A DNA stretch of 64,000 nucleotides, from contig OX235266.1 in assembly GCA_944472135.2 (NCBI GenBank), positions 15,479,925 to 15,543,924 on the forward strand, written 5' to 3'. The notes beneath the pieces were generated by a model. The model had not been told where the DNA came from. It did no database searches and was given only the letters and a program-made list of their open reading frames with translations. The stretch is from Trichobilharzia regenti. Its lineage: Eukaryota > Platyhelminthes > Trematoda > Strigeidida > Schistosomatidae. Below are positions 22,893 through 33,399 of this stretch, piece after piece (the first letter of the stretch is position 1; each line of letters opens with the position of its first letter). The translations under genes and the position numbers were made by a program.

Positions 22893-24029
22893 TATATCTT
22901 GAATTACGCCGGATTCAAAGAAAAATAATCTAAAGTAATAACAAAGCAGTTCGGCTTCAAGTTACTTCAGATTTTAGGAGACACCGATATAAAATTCAGA
23001 ATTTAAATTTCCAATAATTTATCAAAGCAGAAACCGCTGATTTCTCGCCACACAGATCTAATATTTAACTCCCATAATAATGATTGCTTATCCGCAGTCA
23101 CTCAGAACTATAAATTTATCATCTATGGTCACGGGAGGATGATGGCCACACATTACCAAAGCGGTAAGTTAGCACGCTAACGATACATGTCATCACTGAG
23201 ATTAAGAATAGTACGCCAGGGAAATGTCGTTGTTTCTACGCTTTCTCTTCTCTTGGAATGTTAAAGGATTTTTTTTAGTGTCCGGAAAGATCATGTAAAA
23301 CCACGAAAAATGACAATAACGTTGATATTTTCCCCTAAACTCTCTACAAATATTCATTCTTTTTGAACATGTTGCAATCCAAAGTGTTATTCCATTCTTG
23401 CGCCAAAATGTTCGTGAGCTGGAAGCGTACAAGGGATCAGTGGGGTATTAAATACAAGATCCACAAGCAGAGTACTACTTACAACTTCATGCAACACCTC
23501 TGTAATCTCCGAAGTCAATAATAGAACTAGGATGGGAAGATCATTGTGAAATAGGCGTCTTAAACAAAGTCAGTTTGCAACGCAGGGAAACCGAGTGACA
23601 AAGTGACAGCTTCCTGGATAATGAAGGAGTTAAAACAAATTGTGGTGTGCCTAAACATTCAACATTAATCGGACCATGACTAAAAATAATTGTTTGGTTT
23701 GAAAGAATGTCGACAGTTACTCAGGATAGGATGCATGCAGACAAAAAATAATTACCTTCCAACTCACAAAATACTTGTTCTACTGAGACCAGATTCAAAT
23801 CAGAATAACCGATTAATCGTCAGAAGTACGAGATTTTTTCCTGGAGCAGAAACTTAGTGAGATGACGACTGATTAACTGCCACGATCCGTACATCAACGT
23901 AACATGGTGGTGTACCGAATGGTGCAGGTACTTGACTATATATCTTCACCTTCAACTTTATAAGTCAAATTAGCCTGGTTCTTTTGCGTGAACTAGAAAG
24001 ATGGAAAGATATTCTTTATAATCCTTAAT
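22893..24029. other. Unassigned AT-rich DNA
   Basis: No recognisable coding region or repeat. Confidence 0.4.
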
Positions 24030-24034
24030 AAAAC

Positions 24035-24403
24035 TGTCAATGTAGTTGAAGATTGAACGATCAATTCATGGTTATCTGCTTAAACCCAACTCCTCCATAT
24101 TTTTCGCGAGAGTCATCAATCCAGCAGTCATCGTCTCATCGTTCGCTGTTCAGTGGAAGATAAAAAACTATCAGAAGTATTATGGTGACTTATTGTTATA
24201 ACATTTATTCTTAGACCTTGTTTGTAATAACTTTATTGTTGGTTACATCTTGGCGTAAGAATAAAGGATTCTCAAGTCGCCAATCAGTGTTCTGATTTTT
24301 GCGCGTTGGTTAATACAAACTGTTTCTGAAAGTCTTCCAGGGACAGCGTGAGGTCAAGCGTAGTAAGAGCTGGACACTGACAGTTTCTGAGAGTTGGCTG
24401 ACA
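24035..24403 (+). repeat. BEL solo LTR (diverged)
   Basis: A 369-bp copy, TGTCAATG...TTGGCTGACA, heavily substituted relative to BEL A/B but the same length as the A LTR. Flanks AAAAC (24030-24034) and AAAGC (24404-24408) match at 4 of 5 positions and probably are the worn target duplication. Confidence 0.82.
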
Positions 24404-25200
24404 AAAGCAATGGGTCCTTTTAGTTAATTTTTGTCAATACTTAACCGTCGTATGACTCTCTGTGGTGTTAAGCAACGTTTTTCGACCATCATTACACCAA
24501 GTGCACTACTAGCTTCATCCTCTTGATTTCTGGATACTTAGGACAAATATTATCTTTTACTGCTGAGATTGATATCATAAAAATGACAGTGCTGTGGGCT
24601 AAACATCAGAACACTTCAGGTGTTTTGTTGCCCTGTTTGACCGAACTACCGTACACGTATCCAATATCCAATATCCAATATCGTTTTTACGAGCTAGTAT
24701 AAACCAATTTGATTTCTTTGTGCTCGCTTCTTGATTGTGAGGTATAGGTTCTTGATCTTCGGTAAACTTCTGCGTAGCTTGTCCCGCCACTCGACTGTCG
24801 TAGCTTTGGTTGACTCCAAAGGGAGTAGTGCTGGGATTAATTATATGTGGTTTGTAGTATGAGGTATGTTAAGACTGTTACTACTGTGATTGGAGTTGAT
24901 CCTTTCGCCAGTTAGTCCTTCGGTATTGTCGACAAGAGAAAAGAGATAGTAATAATAATAATAATAGTAATAATAATAGATATAATTAGTGAAGCTATTC
25001 AGACTAAGAGACAGAAACGAAAATAGGAAACGTAACAACAGTCAGCTCATTAAGTTTGAAGAATAATATATATATCGGTAATAGTAATAATAATAATAGT
25101 AATTATAATATTAATAAGTTGTCAGGAGAGTAAGACGGGAGAGAATGTAAAGAAGTAAAATGACGAGTTTAATTATCTACCCTGATTGGTAAATGCGATT

Positions 25201-27999
25201 TTAAGGAGATAGGCCATTTGGATGCAGTCCTTGTATCGCTGCATGGTTGTCCAGCCTTCGCTTAAAGGCGTCCAAAGACGGTGCCATAGCTACATCTGCC
25301 GGTAAGGAATTCCAGGGACGACAAACCCGCAGTGAAAAGAAGTGGGAGCGCACCCGGGTCCTTGCCCTCTGGTGAGCTATCCTTCTGGGATTTCCACGTG
25401 GAAGCCTATACCTACTCAATGGCAGAACACCTTTGTTTGGGTGATTCTGGTCATTTGTTATTTTGTAGGCAGTAATCAAATCCCCCCTAAGCCGACGGTA
25501 ACTAAGTGTGAACAGGCCTAATTTCTTCAGCCTTTCATCATATGGTTTGTTTCGGAGACCAACCACTCCTTTTGTTGCCCGTCGTTGGACTCTTTCCAAG
25601 AGGTTGGCATCTCTTCTCAGCATTGGGGGTGCAATAATATTATGCACCTCAAGGTGTGGCCTGACGTATGTTTTGTACAACATTAGAAAGAGCTCAGGAG
25701 TGAGTGCACCTAACTGTCTATGCGTAAAGTGTATGACCGCATATGCCCTCGCTACATCCCCTGTGTAATTTACGCTTGTGTCCATTTTTTCCGTTAGAAC
25801 TAGACCTAAGTCGCGTTCCGACGTTGTGCAGGACAAGCTTTCATTGCACAGGGTGTAACTTGCATTCTGCAGTCTACAGGTGCGCAACTTCACTACTTTG
25901 CACTTTTTCAAGTTGAAAGTCATGCCACTGGCCACCGCCCAGTCTTCCAGAAGGTTTAGGTCTTCCTGTAGCCTATCTGAGTCCTCCGGACACTTTATCG
26001 CCCTCCATATTTTTACGTCGTCAGCGTACAGGAGAGTCGGGCAGCTCAGACGGCGTGGTAGATCATTGATGAAAATCAAAAACATCAGTGGTCCTAGGAT
26101 AGAACCCTGCGACACTCCTGATGACGATCTGTGCCAAGATGATCGGACTCGGTTAACCTTAGTGCAAAATTGCCTGTCGGCTAGGTAGTCCTTCAACCAT
26201 GACAGAAGTGGCTCACCTATGCCTGCCTGGCTTATTTTATGTAGGAGAAGGTCATGGTGAACAGTGTCAAATGCCTTCTCAAAGTCTAGGAAGACCACAT
26301 GGACTGGTACGTTCAAGTCCCAGCATGATGTCCAGTCGTCCCAAGCTGACAGTAGGTTAGTGACGCAGGATCTGCCTTTTCTGAAACCATGTTGGGCTTC
26401 ATGTAGTATATTAGTCCTATCGAAATATTCCCTGATGTGGTCGTCAATAATACTTTCCAGTACTTTTGATACCACTGGGAGTAGAGCTACTGGTCTATAG
26501 CTAGCAGCGTTTTGCCTGTCCCCACCCTTGAAGATTGGAGAAAGGATGGCTCTTTTCCACTCCCTTGGCAGGGTCCCCGAATCCATTGAGTGTTGGAACA
26601 AGTCGCACAGGGGTCTACAGAGAGCCTCGGCGCACTGTTTCAGAACAGATGGCCTGATGTCATCACAACCTGGGGACTTCCCAGGTATGAGTCGCTGTAG
26701 CTTCCTTAGTACTATTGCGGGGTTTATTTGGGGAGTAGTCGCTAGGTCTTCCTCCTCTGAAATAGTGGTGCCACCATTTTGGTCCGTAACTGTAATATCC
26801 ACATTGCTGTTTAGCTGTTTAGCGAAGGCTGAACTGAATGTTTCAGCCATCTCCAGACTAGTGAGATATTGACCGTTTGGGCCTACTAAGGCGCATGCCC
26901 CTTGGTTTGTCGGTTTTCTTTCCGACATGAATCGGTACAAGTTTTTAGGGTTTGATAGGAGTTTTTTAGCAAGGTTAGCCTGGAATGACCTTCTGTCCCT
27001 CCTGACTCTTGCATTACACCGGTTCCTGAGTTCGAGGTATGCATCATGGTCGGTCTGACTCTTAGATACACGCCACGTAAACCAAGCCTTCCGCTTTGCT
27101 TGCAGAATACGTTGCGTGCCTCTCTTCAACCATGACGTCTTTCTCTTAGGCTGTGTTGTGACTAAAGGGACGGTATCCGAGATTGCTGTATGGATAATCT
27201 TTTTTACCACTTCCCAGTGTTCATCCACAGATAGGTCGTCCCATGCTAAGGGCCAGTCTGCGTCGGACAAGAGCCTCCGCATTTCAGCATAGTCAGCCTT
27301 GCTGTAGCACAGACATGGTCGCGTAACATCCCATTGCAAACGCTCACGGAGGACAAGATCGAAACCTATGACTGCATGGTCACTGCTTCCCAGAGGAGTC
27401 ATGATCTGGACCTTTTCGACGAGTAGCTGGTCACTAGTTAGAATATAATCTAGTTTTGATGACTTTCCACTAGGGCCCCACCTAGTGTCGTCTCCAACAT
27501 TCTCAGTCAGTCCCGTGTTTCGAATAGTTTGCAGTAGGTTTCGGCCAAATTTTCCCTTAGCACACCCGGAGCCGAGGTTCAGTGATGGAGCATTGAAATC
27601 TCCAGCTATGGTGATTTGGTCGTAGCCCAAATCTCGTATTCCTGTGATAGTGCTGAGCAGTAGCTGATTGTGCTCTGCCCCACAGGTGGGAGATCGGTAG
27701 ATGCCACCCAGTAAGTGCTTGGTGTGGCCTACGGTGAAATGACACCATATGGAGTCTGGGAGTTCGATAAGTGGTGGGTCCGTTGCGCGCACACATTTAA
27801 GTTGCCTATCAAAGTATATAGCAACTCCCCCTCCTTCCTTATTATCCCTGTCTCTTCTGACCAGTACCATATCACCTATACTGATTTCATTGTCGGCGAT
27901 AGTGGGGTTTAGCCACGTTTCAGTAAGAATGATTATTTTCAGTTGAAGGTGTGCTTGGAGATTTCGGAGTTCACCTACTTTCCCTCTCAGCCCCCTCAC
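25201..27999 (-). CDS. CR1 ORF2: APE endonuclease-reverse transcriptase
   Basis: 932 codons from a GTG at 27999, with no stop. Endonuclease: LTETWLNP (25-32), GDFNAP (133-138), SSDHAVIGFD (205-214). RT: GKSPGCDDIRPSVLK (440s), FDFEKAFDTVHH (570s-580s), SQGSILGPLMF (630s), YADD (658-661). The C-terminal part contains a typical LINE thumb and basic tail. There is no ATG at the natural start: the sequence encoding the usual LYSNVRGLRGK opening is in frame but upstream of any Met, and the frame stays open without ATG to at least 28140, overlapping the end of ORF1b. This fits expression as a -1 frameshift fusion with ORF1b. Confidence 0.93.
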   Translation of the reverse strand: MRGLRGKVGELRNLQAHLQLKIIILTETWLNPTIADNEISIGDMVLVRRDRDNKEGGGVAIYFDRQLKCVRATDPPLIELPDSIWCHFTVGHTKHLLGGIYRSPTCGAEHNQLLLSTITGIRDLGYDQITIAGDFNAPSLNLGSGCAKGKFGRNLLQTIRNTGLTENVGDDTRWGPSGKSSKLDYILTSDQLLVEKVQIMTPLGSSDHAVIGFDLVLRERLQWDVTRPCLCYSKADYAEMRRLLSDADWPLAWDDLSVDEHWEVVKKIIHTAISDTVPLVTTQPKRKTSWLKRGTQRILQAKRKAWFTWRVSKSQTDHDAYLELRNRCNARVRRDRRSFQANLAKKLLSNPKNLYRFMSERKPTNQGACALVGPNGQYLTSLEMAETFSSAFAKQLNSNVDITVTDQNGGTTISEEEDLATTPQINPAIVLRKLQRLIPGKSPGCDDIRPSVLKQCAEALCRPLCDLFQHSMDSGTLPREWKRAILSPIFKGGDRQNAASYRPVALLPVVSKVLESIIDDHIREYFDRTNILHEAQHGFRKGRSCVTNLLSAWDDWTSCWDLNVPVHVVFLDFEKAFDTVHHDLLLHKISQAGIGEPLLSWLKDYLADRQFCTKVNRVRSSWHRSSSGVSQGSILGPLMFLIFINDLPRRLSCPTLLYADDVKIWRAIKCPEDSDRLQEDLNLLEDWAVASGMTFNLKKCKVVKLRTCRLQNASYTLCNESLSCTTSERDLGLVLTEKMDTSVNYTGDVARAYAVIHFTHRQLGALTPELFLMLYKTYVRPHLEVHNIIAPPMLRRDANLLERVQRRATKGVVGLRNKPYDERLKKLGLFTLSYRRLRGDLITAYKITNDQNHPNKGVLPLSRYRLPRGNPRRIAHQRARTRVRSHFFSLRVCRPWNSLPADVAMAPSLDAFKRRLDNHAAIQGLHPNGLSP

Positions 28000-28097
28000 A
28001 TTGCTATATAGGCAACTGACAGTGAGTCTAACAACCTCAGAGTGTTGTGGGGTAGTTGACGTGAAACCGTCTGCTGGTGGGGGACTTGATGTTGGAA

Positions 28098-29171
28098 CTA
28101 GTTGGCCGATTCCGATAGAACCGGCCCGTTGTAGTTTTTTTCAATGGATTTAGGCAGGACACTTGGGAGACACAGACTATTATTCTCAGAGCTGCATCGC
28201 TCTAGTGTCACCGAAGCTTGGGGTCGTATTAAAGCCTCAGTTTGCTGCCTCCTTATATTTCTGGGTCTGCTTTCACAGCATCGGATGTGTCCTCCAATTT
28301 TTCCCTTGGTCTCATACCACCGTTGAAGTGATATGGACAACTGCTCCGGGGAGTTGAATGTGACACACAGCAGCTTTGGAGAGTTAATCAATGTTAGATG
28401 AGCGGGACGAGGTAGTCGGAAAATGGAGATGGCTCCAGAAGCGCCAGGGGCCATCTGAGATGACAGCCATCTCCATTGTTGTACGTCGTGCATGTGTTTT
28501 TCACAAGCAGTGCCGGTTTCCAGCTCCGGAACACCGTGTACCACCATAGAGGTGGAAGGCATCAGTTCCGGTGACTCCCTCGCCATATTTCTGACAGCCC
28601 ATGGTCTATCTTGCCGCGCTCTTATGTTAGAACTTCTGTCCAGGGCTAGTACCTGAGCCATTAACAGTACTTTTTCGGCCTCTTCGGCAGAGTCCAGTGT
28701 AACCCGTAATGGGGGTGGCTTACCCTGAGGCGTGTGGACACCCCTGTACAGTCTGCACAGTTTTGCTGAACTAATGTTCAGACCTAGTTTGCCGCACAGG
28801 TTGGACCACTGTTCCTGATCAAACAGGGCCCGTTGTTCGAGCAAGCTATCCGTGCTCACAGGTACGTTAAAGAGGATGAGAGAGTTAGACCGACTACCCT
28901 CAGACTTAGGTTTTGCCTTCGGCTTCTTGCAGTCCTTTGCATCATTAGCAACATTAGGCTTCATCGGTACCTGGACAGCCTTTTTTGTGTTGCCAGGCTT
29001 GCTAGTGGATGCAAGTGGTGCCTTTGTAATTTTGCCCTCCCCTGATGTGGATGGAACCTTGCTAATCTTCACCTTGTGAGAATTGGCATTTCCAGTCAGT
29101 AGGGCTGGTGTGTCCTTCTTTAAGTCTTTGACCAGTTTCGGCAGTGCGAGTTTAGCAGGGGGGAGCTGCAT
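28098..29171 (-). CDS. CR1 ORF1b
   Basis: Opens at GTG 29189, first ATG at 29171, stop TAG at 28098-28100. Lys/Pro-rich N-terminus, then LILFNVPVSTDSLLEQR and a Cys/Trp-bearing C-terminal half (ETGTACEKHMHDVQQWRW). It is nearly identical in copy 1. It probably is the nucleic-acid-binding ORF1 product; the exact fold is uncertain. Fourteen codons before its stop it reads GAA AAA AAC, the setting of the frameshift signal. Confidence 0.82.
   Translation of the reverse strand: MQLPPAKLALPKLVKDLKKDTPALLTGNANSHKVKISKVPSTSGEGKITKAPLASTSKPGNTKKAVQVPMKPNVANDAKDCKKPKAKPKSEGSRSNSLILFNVPVSTDSLLEQRALFDQEQWSNLCGKLGLNISSAKLCRLYRGVHTPQGKPPPLRVTLDSAEEAEKVLLMAQVLALDRSSNIRARQDRPWAVRNMARESPELMPSTSMVVHGVPELETGTACEKHMHDVQQWRWLSSQMAPGASGAISIFRLPRPAHLTLINSPKLLCVTFNSPEQLSISLQRWYETKGKIGGHIRCCESRPRNIRRQQTEALIRPQASVTLERCSSENNSLCLPSVLPKSIEKNYNGPVLSESAN
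28104..28140 (-). promoter_or_regulatory. Candidate -1 programmed ribosomal frameshift site (ORF1b to ORF2)
   Basis: On the minus strand the zero-frame reads GAA AAA AAC, containing the slippery heptamer A AAA AAC (complement of 28134-28140). After a 7-nt spacer (TACAACG) comes a 23-nt hairpin (28104-28126): arms GGCCGGUUC and GAAUCGGCC, giving 9 pairs with one G-U, and a 5-nt loop. A -1 slip enters a frame that is open straight into ORF2. The same heptamer, spacer and hairpin occur in copy 1 (19722-19758). Confidence 0.72.
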
Positions 29172-29731
29172 GATACTGTGTTGGGGCACAAGAGCGTGTT
29201 ATTTCTGCTATCCGCAGACACGCTTTGTGGGACTATGCCAGGGCGACAAAGTGGACACACGTACCAAAACCATGGGCATGGGTTATTTCTCATAAACTCA
29301 TAGTATGCTTTCGGTACTTCTTTGTCACAACGGCAGTGCACCCATCGTTTGCAAAAATTACATTCAAACGCTGAATCAGTTTTAGAAACTGTGATGCTGC
29401 ACGCCTGGCATTCATCCCCTTTCCTTGATGACGCCTTCGAGGTCTTATGACGTCTTGAACGTTTCCTTTTAGGCTTGATGTGTTTCACACACTGGCCTAC
29501 AGTTGATGCAGGTGTAGAATTCTGTCCTTCTGGTATTGCCTGTGCCGTTTCAGTACTAGACTGTGGCAATGCAGGCGTTGTATCAGGGCAGACTAAAGCT
29601 ACACGAGTCTTTAGGATCGGTATGCGGGAAGGGGTTGAAATCCCTGGATTTTTTCCTTCCCTGGCTGAAGCCCTTGTGACTACAGAGTACGGTATTCTAG
29701 TGGCTTTTTTAAGGCTGCTTTCAACAACCAT
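29120..29731 (-). CDS. CR1 ORF1a with PHD-type zinc finger
   Basis: About 203 codons from ATG 29731 (the open frame begins at 29743). C4HC3 finger: CQACSI, CNFCKRWVHCRC, CPLC within residues ~115-170, preceded by a basic KRKRSRRHKTSK run. It overlaps ORF1b by ~50-70 bases in another frame in both copies, so the overlap is a property of the family and not a private break. Confidence 0.85.
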   Translation of the reverse strand: MVVESSLKKATRIPYSVVTRASAREGKNPGISTPSRIPILKTRVALVCPDTTPALPQSSTETAQAIPEGQNSTPASTVGQCVKHIKPKRKRSRRHKTSKASSRKGDECQACSITVSKTDSAFECNFCKRWVHCRCDKEVPKAYYEFMRNNPCPWFWYVCPLCRPGIVPQSVSADSRNNTLLCPNTVSCSSPLLNSHCRNWSKT

Positions 29732-30117
29732 ATTAACAATCACTATAAATTATGCTATGTACGTCTAAGAGAGCAACAGTTTCTAACCAAAAGAGCAAGA
29801 ATAAGACTGAAAAAGTATAAGGCAAGGAAAAGAAAAGGTTTTCGACTTTACCTAGTACTTTCTGAATGATCGGCTTCACGGCAATCACGTGGTAGACCAA
29901 CAAGTCTTGTTTCTCTGAACGAGTGAGGAAGATGCTGCTACAAAAGTAGCACCTGAAGCTTTGGCAGTAGTTCGAGACAGCTGGACTTACCACACAGAGA
30001 TTTACTATGTAAGTAATGGTTGAATTAAATTCACCGGCTAGGAAGATCAGGTTTCCCAAACGGATAATTCACAGAATTGGTATTTTCCGGTTGGAGAGGA
30101 AAAAGCACGTCGTATTC

Positions 30118-30500
30118 AAGGAGCGCGCGTAGGTCGACTTGACCTTGACGTATATCCTAGTACTTCTTCGCGTTTATTATTGTATCCTAACGTTGTGATT
30201 ATTTGACATCCACAAGGTAAATCAAAAGGTCCTTGAGAAGGAGTACGAATGTGTACTCTAGTAGTCGTCAAAACTCAAAAGTTGAGCGAGTACAATTATC
30301 AATTGTTAACACGCAATCTTTAGAGTGCTAAATAATTCAAAGTTCAATTACATATTGAAGGTATACTACCATTATAGATAAGATTTTATTTTGATAAATC
30401 GCACAGTGTAAACAAAATAAAATCGTATCTATAATGGAATTATACTCTACCACAGTGCCCAAGTTTTATACTTATATGAAGGTATACTACGATGATGAAT
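30118..30500. repeat. PLE-associated short repeat and inverted repeat
   Basis: ACCATTATAGATAAGATTTT (30368-) is repeated inverted at 30415-30440 around a ~25-nt loop. It is followed by TACTCTACCACAGTGCCCAA, a string that recurs at ~41190 (+) and, inverted, at ~38000 and ~54890. All lie close to PLE remnants. Confidence 0.5.
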
Positions 30501-30504
30501 AATC

Positions 30505-31650
30505 AAATGGGCCACTACAAGGTAATTTTTACTTTTTCGAGTTGGCCAATCCCTAAAGATAACAAAACCATGTGTAGATTAATGGATTTGACAAGGGTAT
30601 GAAATTATAAAAATAGCACATGTGCTTTCATGATGAAATTGCAAGCCACATTTGTGTTGATTTCGTCACTTTATCGATGGAGGGGGGGGGGGAGATGCTG
30701 AAACCAGGTCAAATTCTGTTTTAGTCCAACATTCATATTCAGACATTTCGGATTCCGCTTGATATGAAGTGCTTCTGATAATATTAGACGTTCTTTGTGA
30801 TTTCTGAAATGCTTTTTCCGGATGATGATTTCAATATTGTCAAAATCAATTTTGTGGCCTGATTTTACAGTATGTGTGACTGATGGCTTTTCAAGCTTTT
30901 CTAGTTCACTAACTGGATTTCTCGTTGGTGGTAGTTGAATATGCATCGGTTCTATGTGGGGTTCATTTCTTCTGAACCTGATTTTTCGTGGGGTTTGTGC
31001 GATGTATACTATCGCACCACACATTCCAAACATTTTATTTTCGTAGACACAATTAGATAGAGAATCCTTAGGCATTTGGTCTTTTACTCTGACGAGGTTG
31101 CTTTGTAGTGTGTATGTGTCTGACGTTTTGAGAAAAACTCTGATATTGATCTTATTGAGTAGTCTTCTGATATCGTCTTACATCTCTGATCTATATAGAA
31201 TGACAACTATTGAGGTTCATGTCTCCGGAAAATGTTTTCAACCATATCCTTGTCAGTGTTGATTTTGGTAATGAGGCTATTCGGGTAGTTATTGAGCTTG
31301 AGAGTCTCAGCAATGTTTGATATTTCTTCTTCTTTTGTTTTCTCATGCGTTATCAAAGAGTGTACTCATCTAAGAAGACTTGAAAAAACCGATAACTTAA
31401 CTCTGAATAGGTGTCATGATCAGAAGTCTAAATAGCTATTGAGGAGTTCAGCGACGTCTAATTCTGCTTCTGAAGTAAATTAGATGGTGGGAGATAGATT
31501 GTTCAGTTTCTCTAAGAAGGAATCGTGGAGATCTTTCTAGCACTACAAAAGTATCATCTACGTACAAGTTCATTCGGTAACGCAATAATTTAGTGACAAC
31601 TCGTTCTACACATATAGGTGTATTGTACTAATTTATCTTCCTTTCATGTT
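30505..31650 (-). mobile_element. Penelope-like element remnant (3' part)
   Basis: Minus strand. RT motif YVDDTFVVLE in ~31530-31600, then thumb and linker fragments (ETLKLNNYPNSLI), ending in the frame 31075-30671 (134 codons) that holds the GIY-YIG-domain C-terminal part: SGHKIDFDNIEIIIRKKHFR, then RLILSEALHIKRNP. Several stops and frameshifts separate the pieces. The 3' untranslated part (30520-30670) matches the complement of 53650-53820. The YIG motif itself is degraded (IVYIAQTPRK). Confidence 0.82.
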
Positions 31651-32270
31651 TTACAAGAATCATTCATTTCATCGCTTCAAAATTAAATCTATCTCACTGT
31701 TATATGGTATTCTTCCGGATAATATATATTTTTACACCAATATCTATATACTACTTATAAATATTGACAGTAGCACACGTCAAACTGGTTCATTTATATA
31801 AAATAATTGTATCCACTAGGAAAACTCTCTTGTGAAGACGCTATAGACAAATAGAAAGACGTCAAAAATTTGTAGCGGTTAACATCTAATGTGTAATAAA
31901 TTGCAGACAGGAATTCTATTTAATTATTTTGAACAAAGCGATAATAACAACTACTCATACTGCACGTCAGTGGCACGGCGGTAGAATGTCACCCTGGCAC
32001 CTACGACCCACTTCTCGTTTCCCATTGGGATTTTACTCCAGTGACAGGCTGGAGTGCGATATCATTCGACGGCATCCTTAACGTATGCCTAATCCATCTC
32101 CAATTTCTCCTATTGGTTTGTTCCCAGCCACAGTTTCTTGTTGCTAATTCTTTCTGGATAGCCAGCTAGCCGGCTGGTCATTTTATCTTCAGTATAGAAC
32201 CATTGAAGGCAGCTGTTGGTAAAAGCCTGTAACTTGCTGGAAATAATTTTAGTGACGAGTTTATGACCAG
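31650..32270. other. Unassigned DNA
   Basis: Nothing recognised with confidence. The right part may be the decayed 3' end of the RTE fragment that follows. Confidence 0.35.
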
Positions 32271-32280
32271 TGTAGAAGAA

Positions 32281-32911
32281 CTAACTGACTTCACATTGGT
32301 GCTTAAAATCCGAACCTTGTTCTTCATGCTGGTTTAGTAAAGCAGATGATTTCCAAACTGGTTTCAGGTTGACGAAGCCGTGTCTTGCCTTTCTGATTCT
32401 GGCTGGTGTTGACACCTTCCGACTACCTGTAGCTGAAACTATACTTTTTAGGAAATTGTAGGAAGTAACCTCTTTCATTTTTCTCCCCTTGATGGTGATT
32501 GGTGCTATTTGTTGTTGATGCTGTTTCTGGTTGGATATCTTCATCACCTAACTCCGTCTTCTCTATGTTCACCTGAAACCCTGTCTTCGCTGCATGCCTC
32601 TCCTTCTACCAAATTCTTGCTGGTTTACGCCTCAAAGTTTTCGAGTTTGTGTGACATTAAACATAAACATCATCCACACGCGAAATCCAGATCCTCTAAA
32701 ATCTTCTTATCGGTGGTCCAACGTATTCATGTCTTCTCACCCCCCAACGCACAGTATTCCGCATAATGCAGTTCACCACAATTAAGAATATCGTCGGTAA
32801 TAGTAGGCGGTGGCCTTGTCCTACTCCTGTATTCACTTCGGACGCCTCACTGAATTTCCCGCTGTGTGTATCGCCTGGCACATGGTGTGGTGAGAGCTGC
32901 CTGCTAGCCAA
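32281..32911 (-). mobile_element. RTE (SR2-like) LINE fragment, decayed
   Basis: Minus strand. A degraded RT segment NTGVGQGHRLLLPTIFLIVV is followed downstream by the RTE C-terminal region VTSYNFLKSIVSATG...RIRKARHGFVNLKPVWKSS in another frame. Both align with the better copies at 39.4-40.6 and 47.4-48.1 kb. Confidence 0.8.
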
Positions 32912-32959
32912 TTGGTTGACATTATTCTACGTCAATGTCTAGGTCACTAATATGGGCCT

Positions 32960-33193
32960 TGAGAAAATATGAACAAGGCTGTTTCAACAACCAATCACAG
33001 CAAACTTAAACGTGGGCAAATATGATTCGCAGATAGATGGCTCCACTTTCCGAGGAACTCGAAAACAACCAATCAGATGACTGCGTTTGCCTACTTGACT
33101 AGGCTATAATAATGTATCTGAAACTTATATAAATACGTGTTGATTTTCGTAATAAAAAGATCTGTTGCCTGGCCCTTGTCTTCTGTTGTTACA
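32960..33193 (+). repeat. LTR-like dispersed repeat
   Basis: 234 bp with TGAGAAAATATG...TTGTTACA ends, two AACCAATCA (CCAAT-type) boxes, a TATATAAATA box and an AATAAA signal, in LTR order. A 281-bp copy lies inverted at 43277-43557 and a partial one at ~39294-39382. No target duplication was found. Confidence 0.55.
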
Positions 33194-33399
33194 ATGGCAT
33201 TGTCATATAGCCAGCTACCGAATGAGGTTGGTGAATCATCAAATTTTCAATGTCAAATACCTAAAAAGTGGAGTTAATACAATGAATTTGAAATTAAAAC
33301 CACCTATATCCAGCGATAAAGCAAATACAGCTCTCACAGGAGCCTTCAAAAATACGCACCAAATAAAACCTACATGGTACTATACGAAAGTTATTTGCA

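Larger units (their letters stand above)
24658..30117 (-). mobile_element. CR1-like non-LTR retrotransposon copy 2 (uninterrupted, apparently full length)
   Basis: About 5.46 kb, minus sense: 5' end at 30117, ORF1a, overlapping ORF1b, ORF2, a 3' untranslated region, and a tail of ~7-bp tandem repeats (TATCCAA units at 24658-24681). Its 5' end is identical to that of copy 1. RT and endonuclease motifs place it in the CR1/Jockey group. Upstream the flank (30118 onward) shares nothing with copy 1, confirming independent insertion. Confidence 0.94.
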
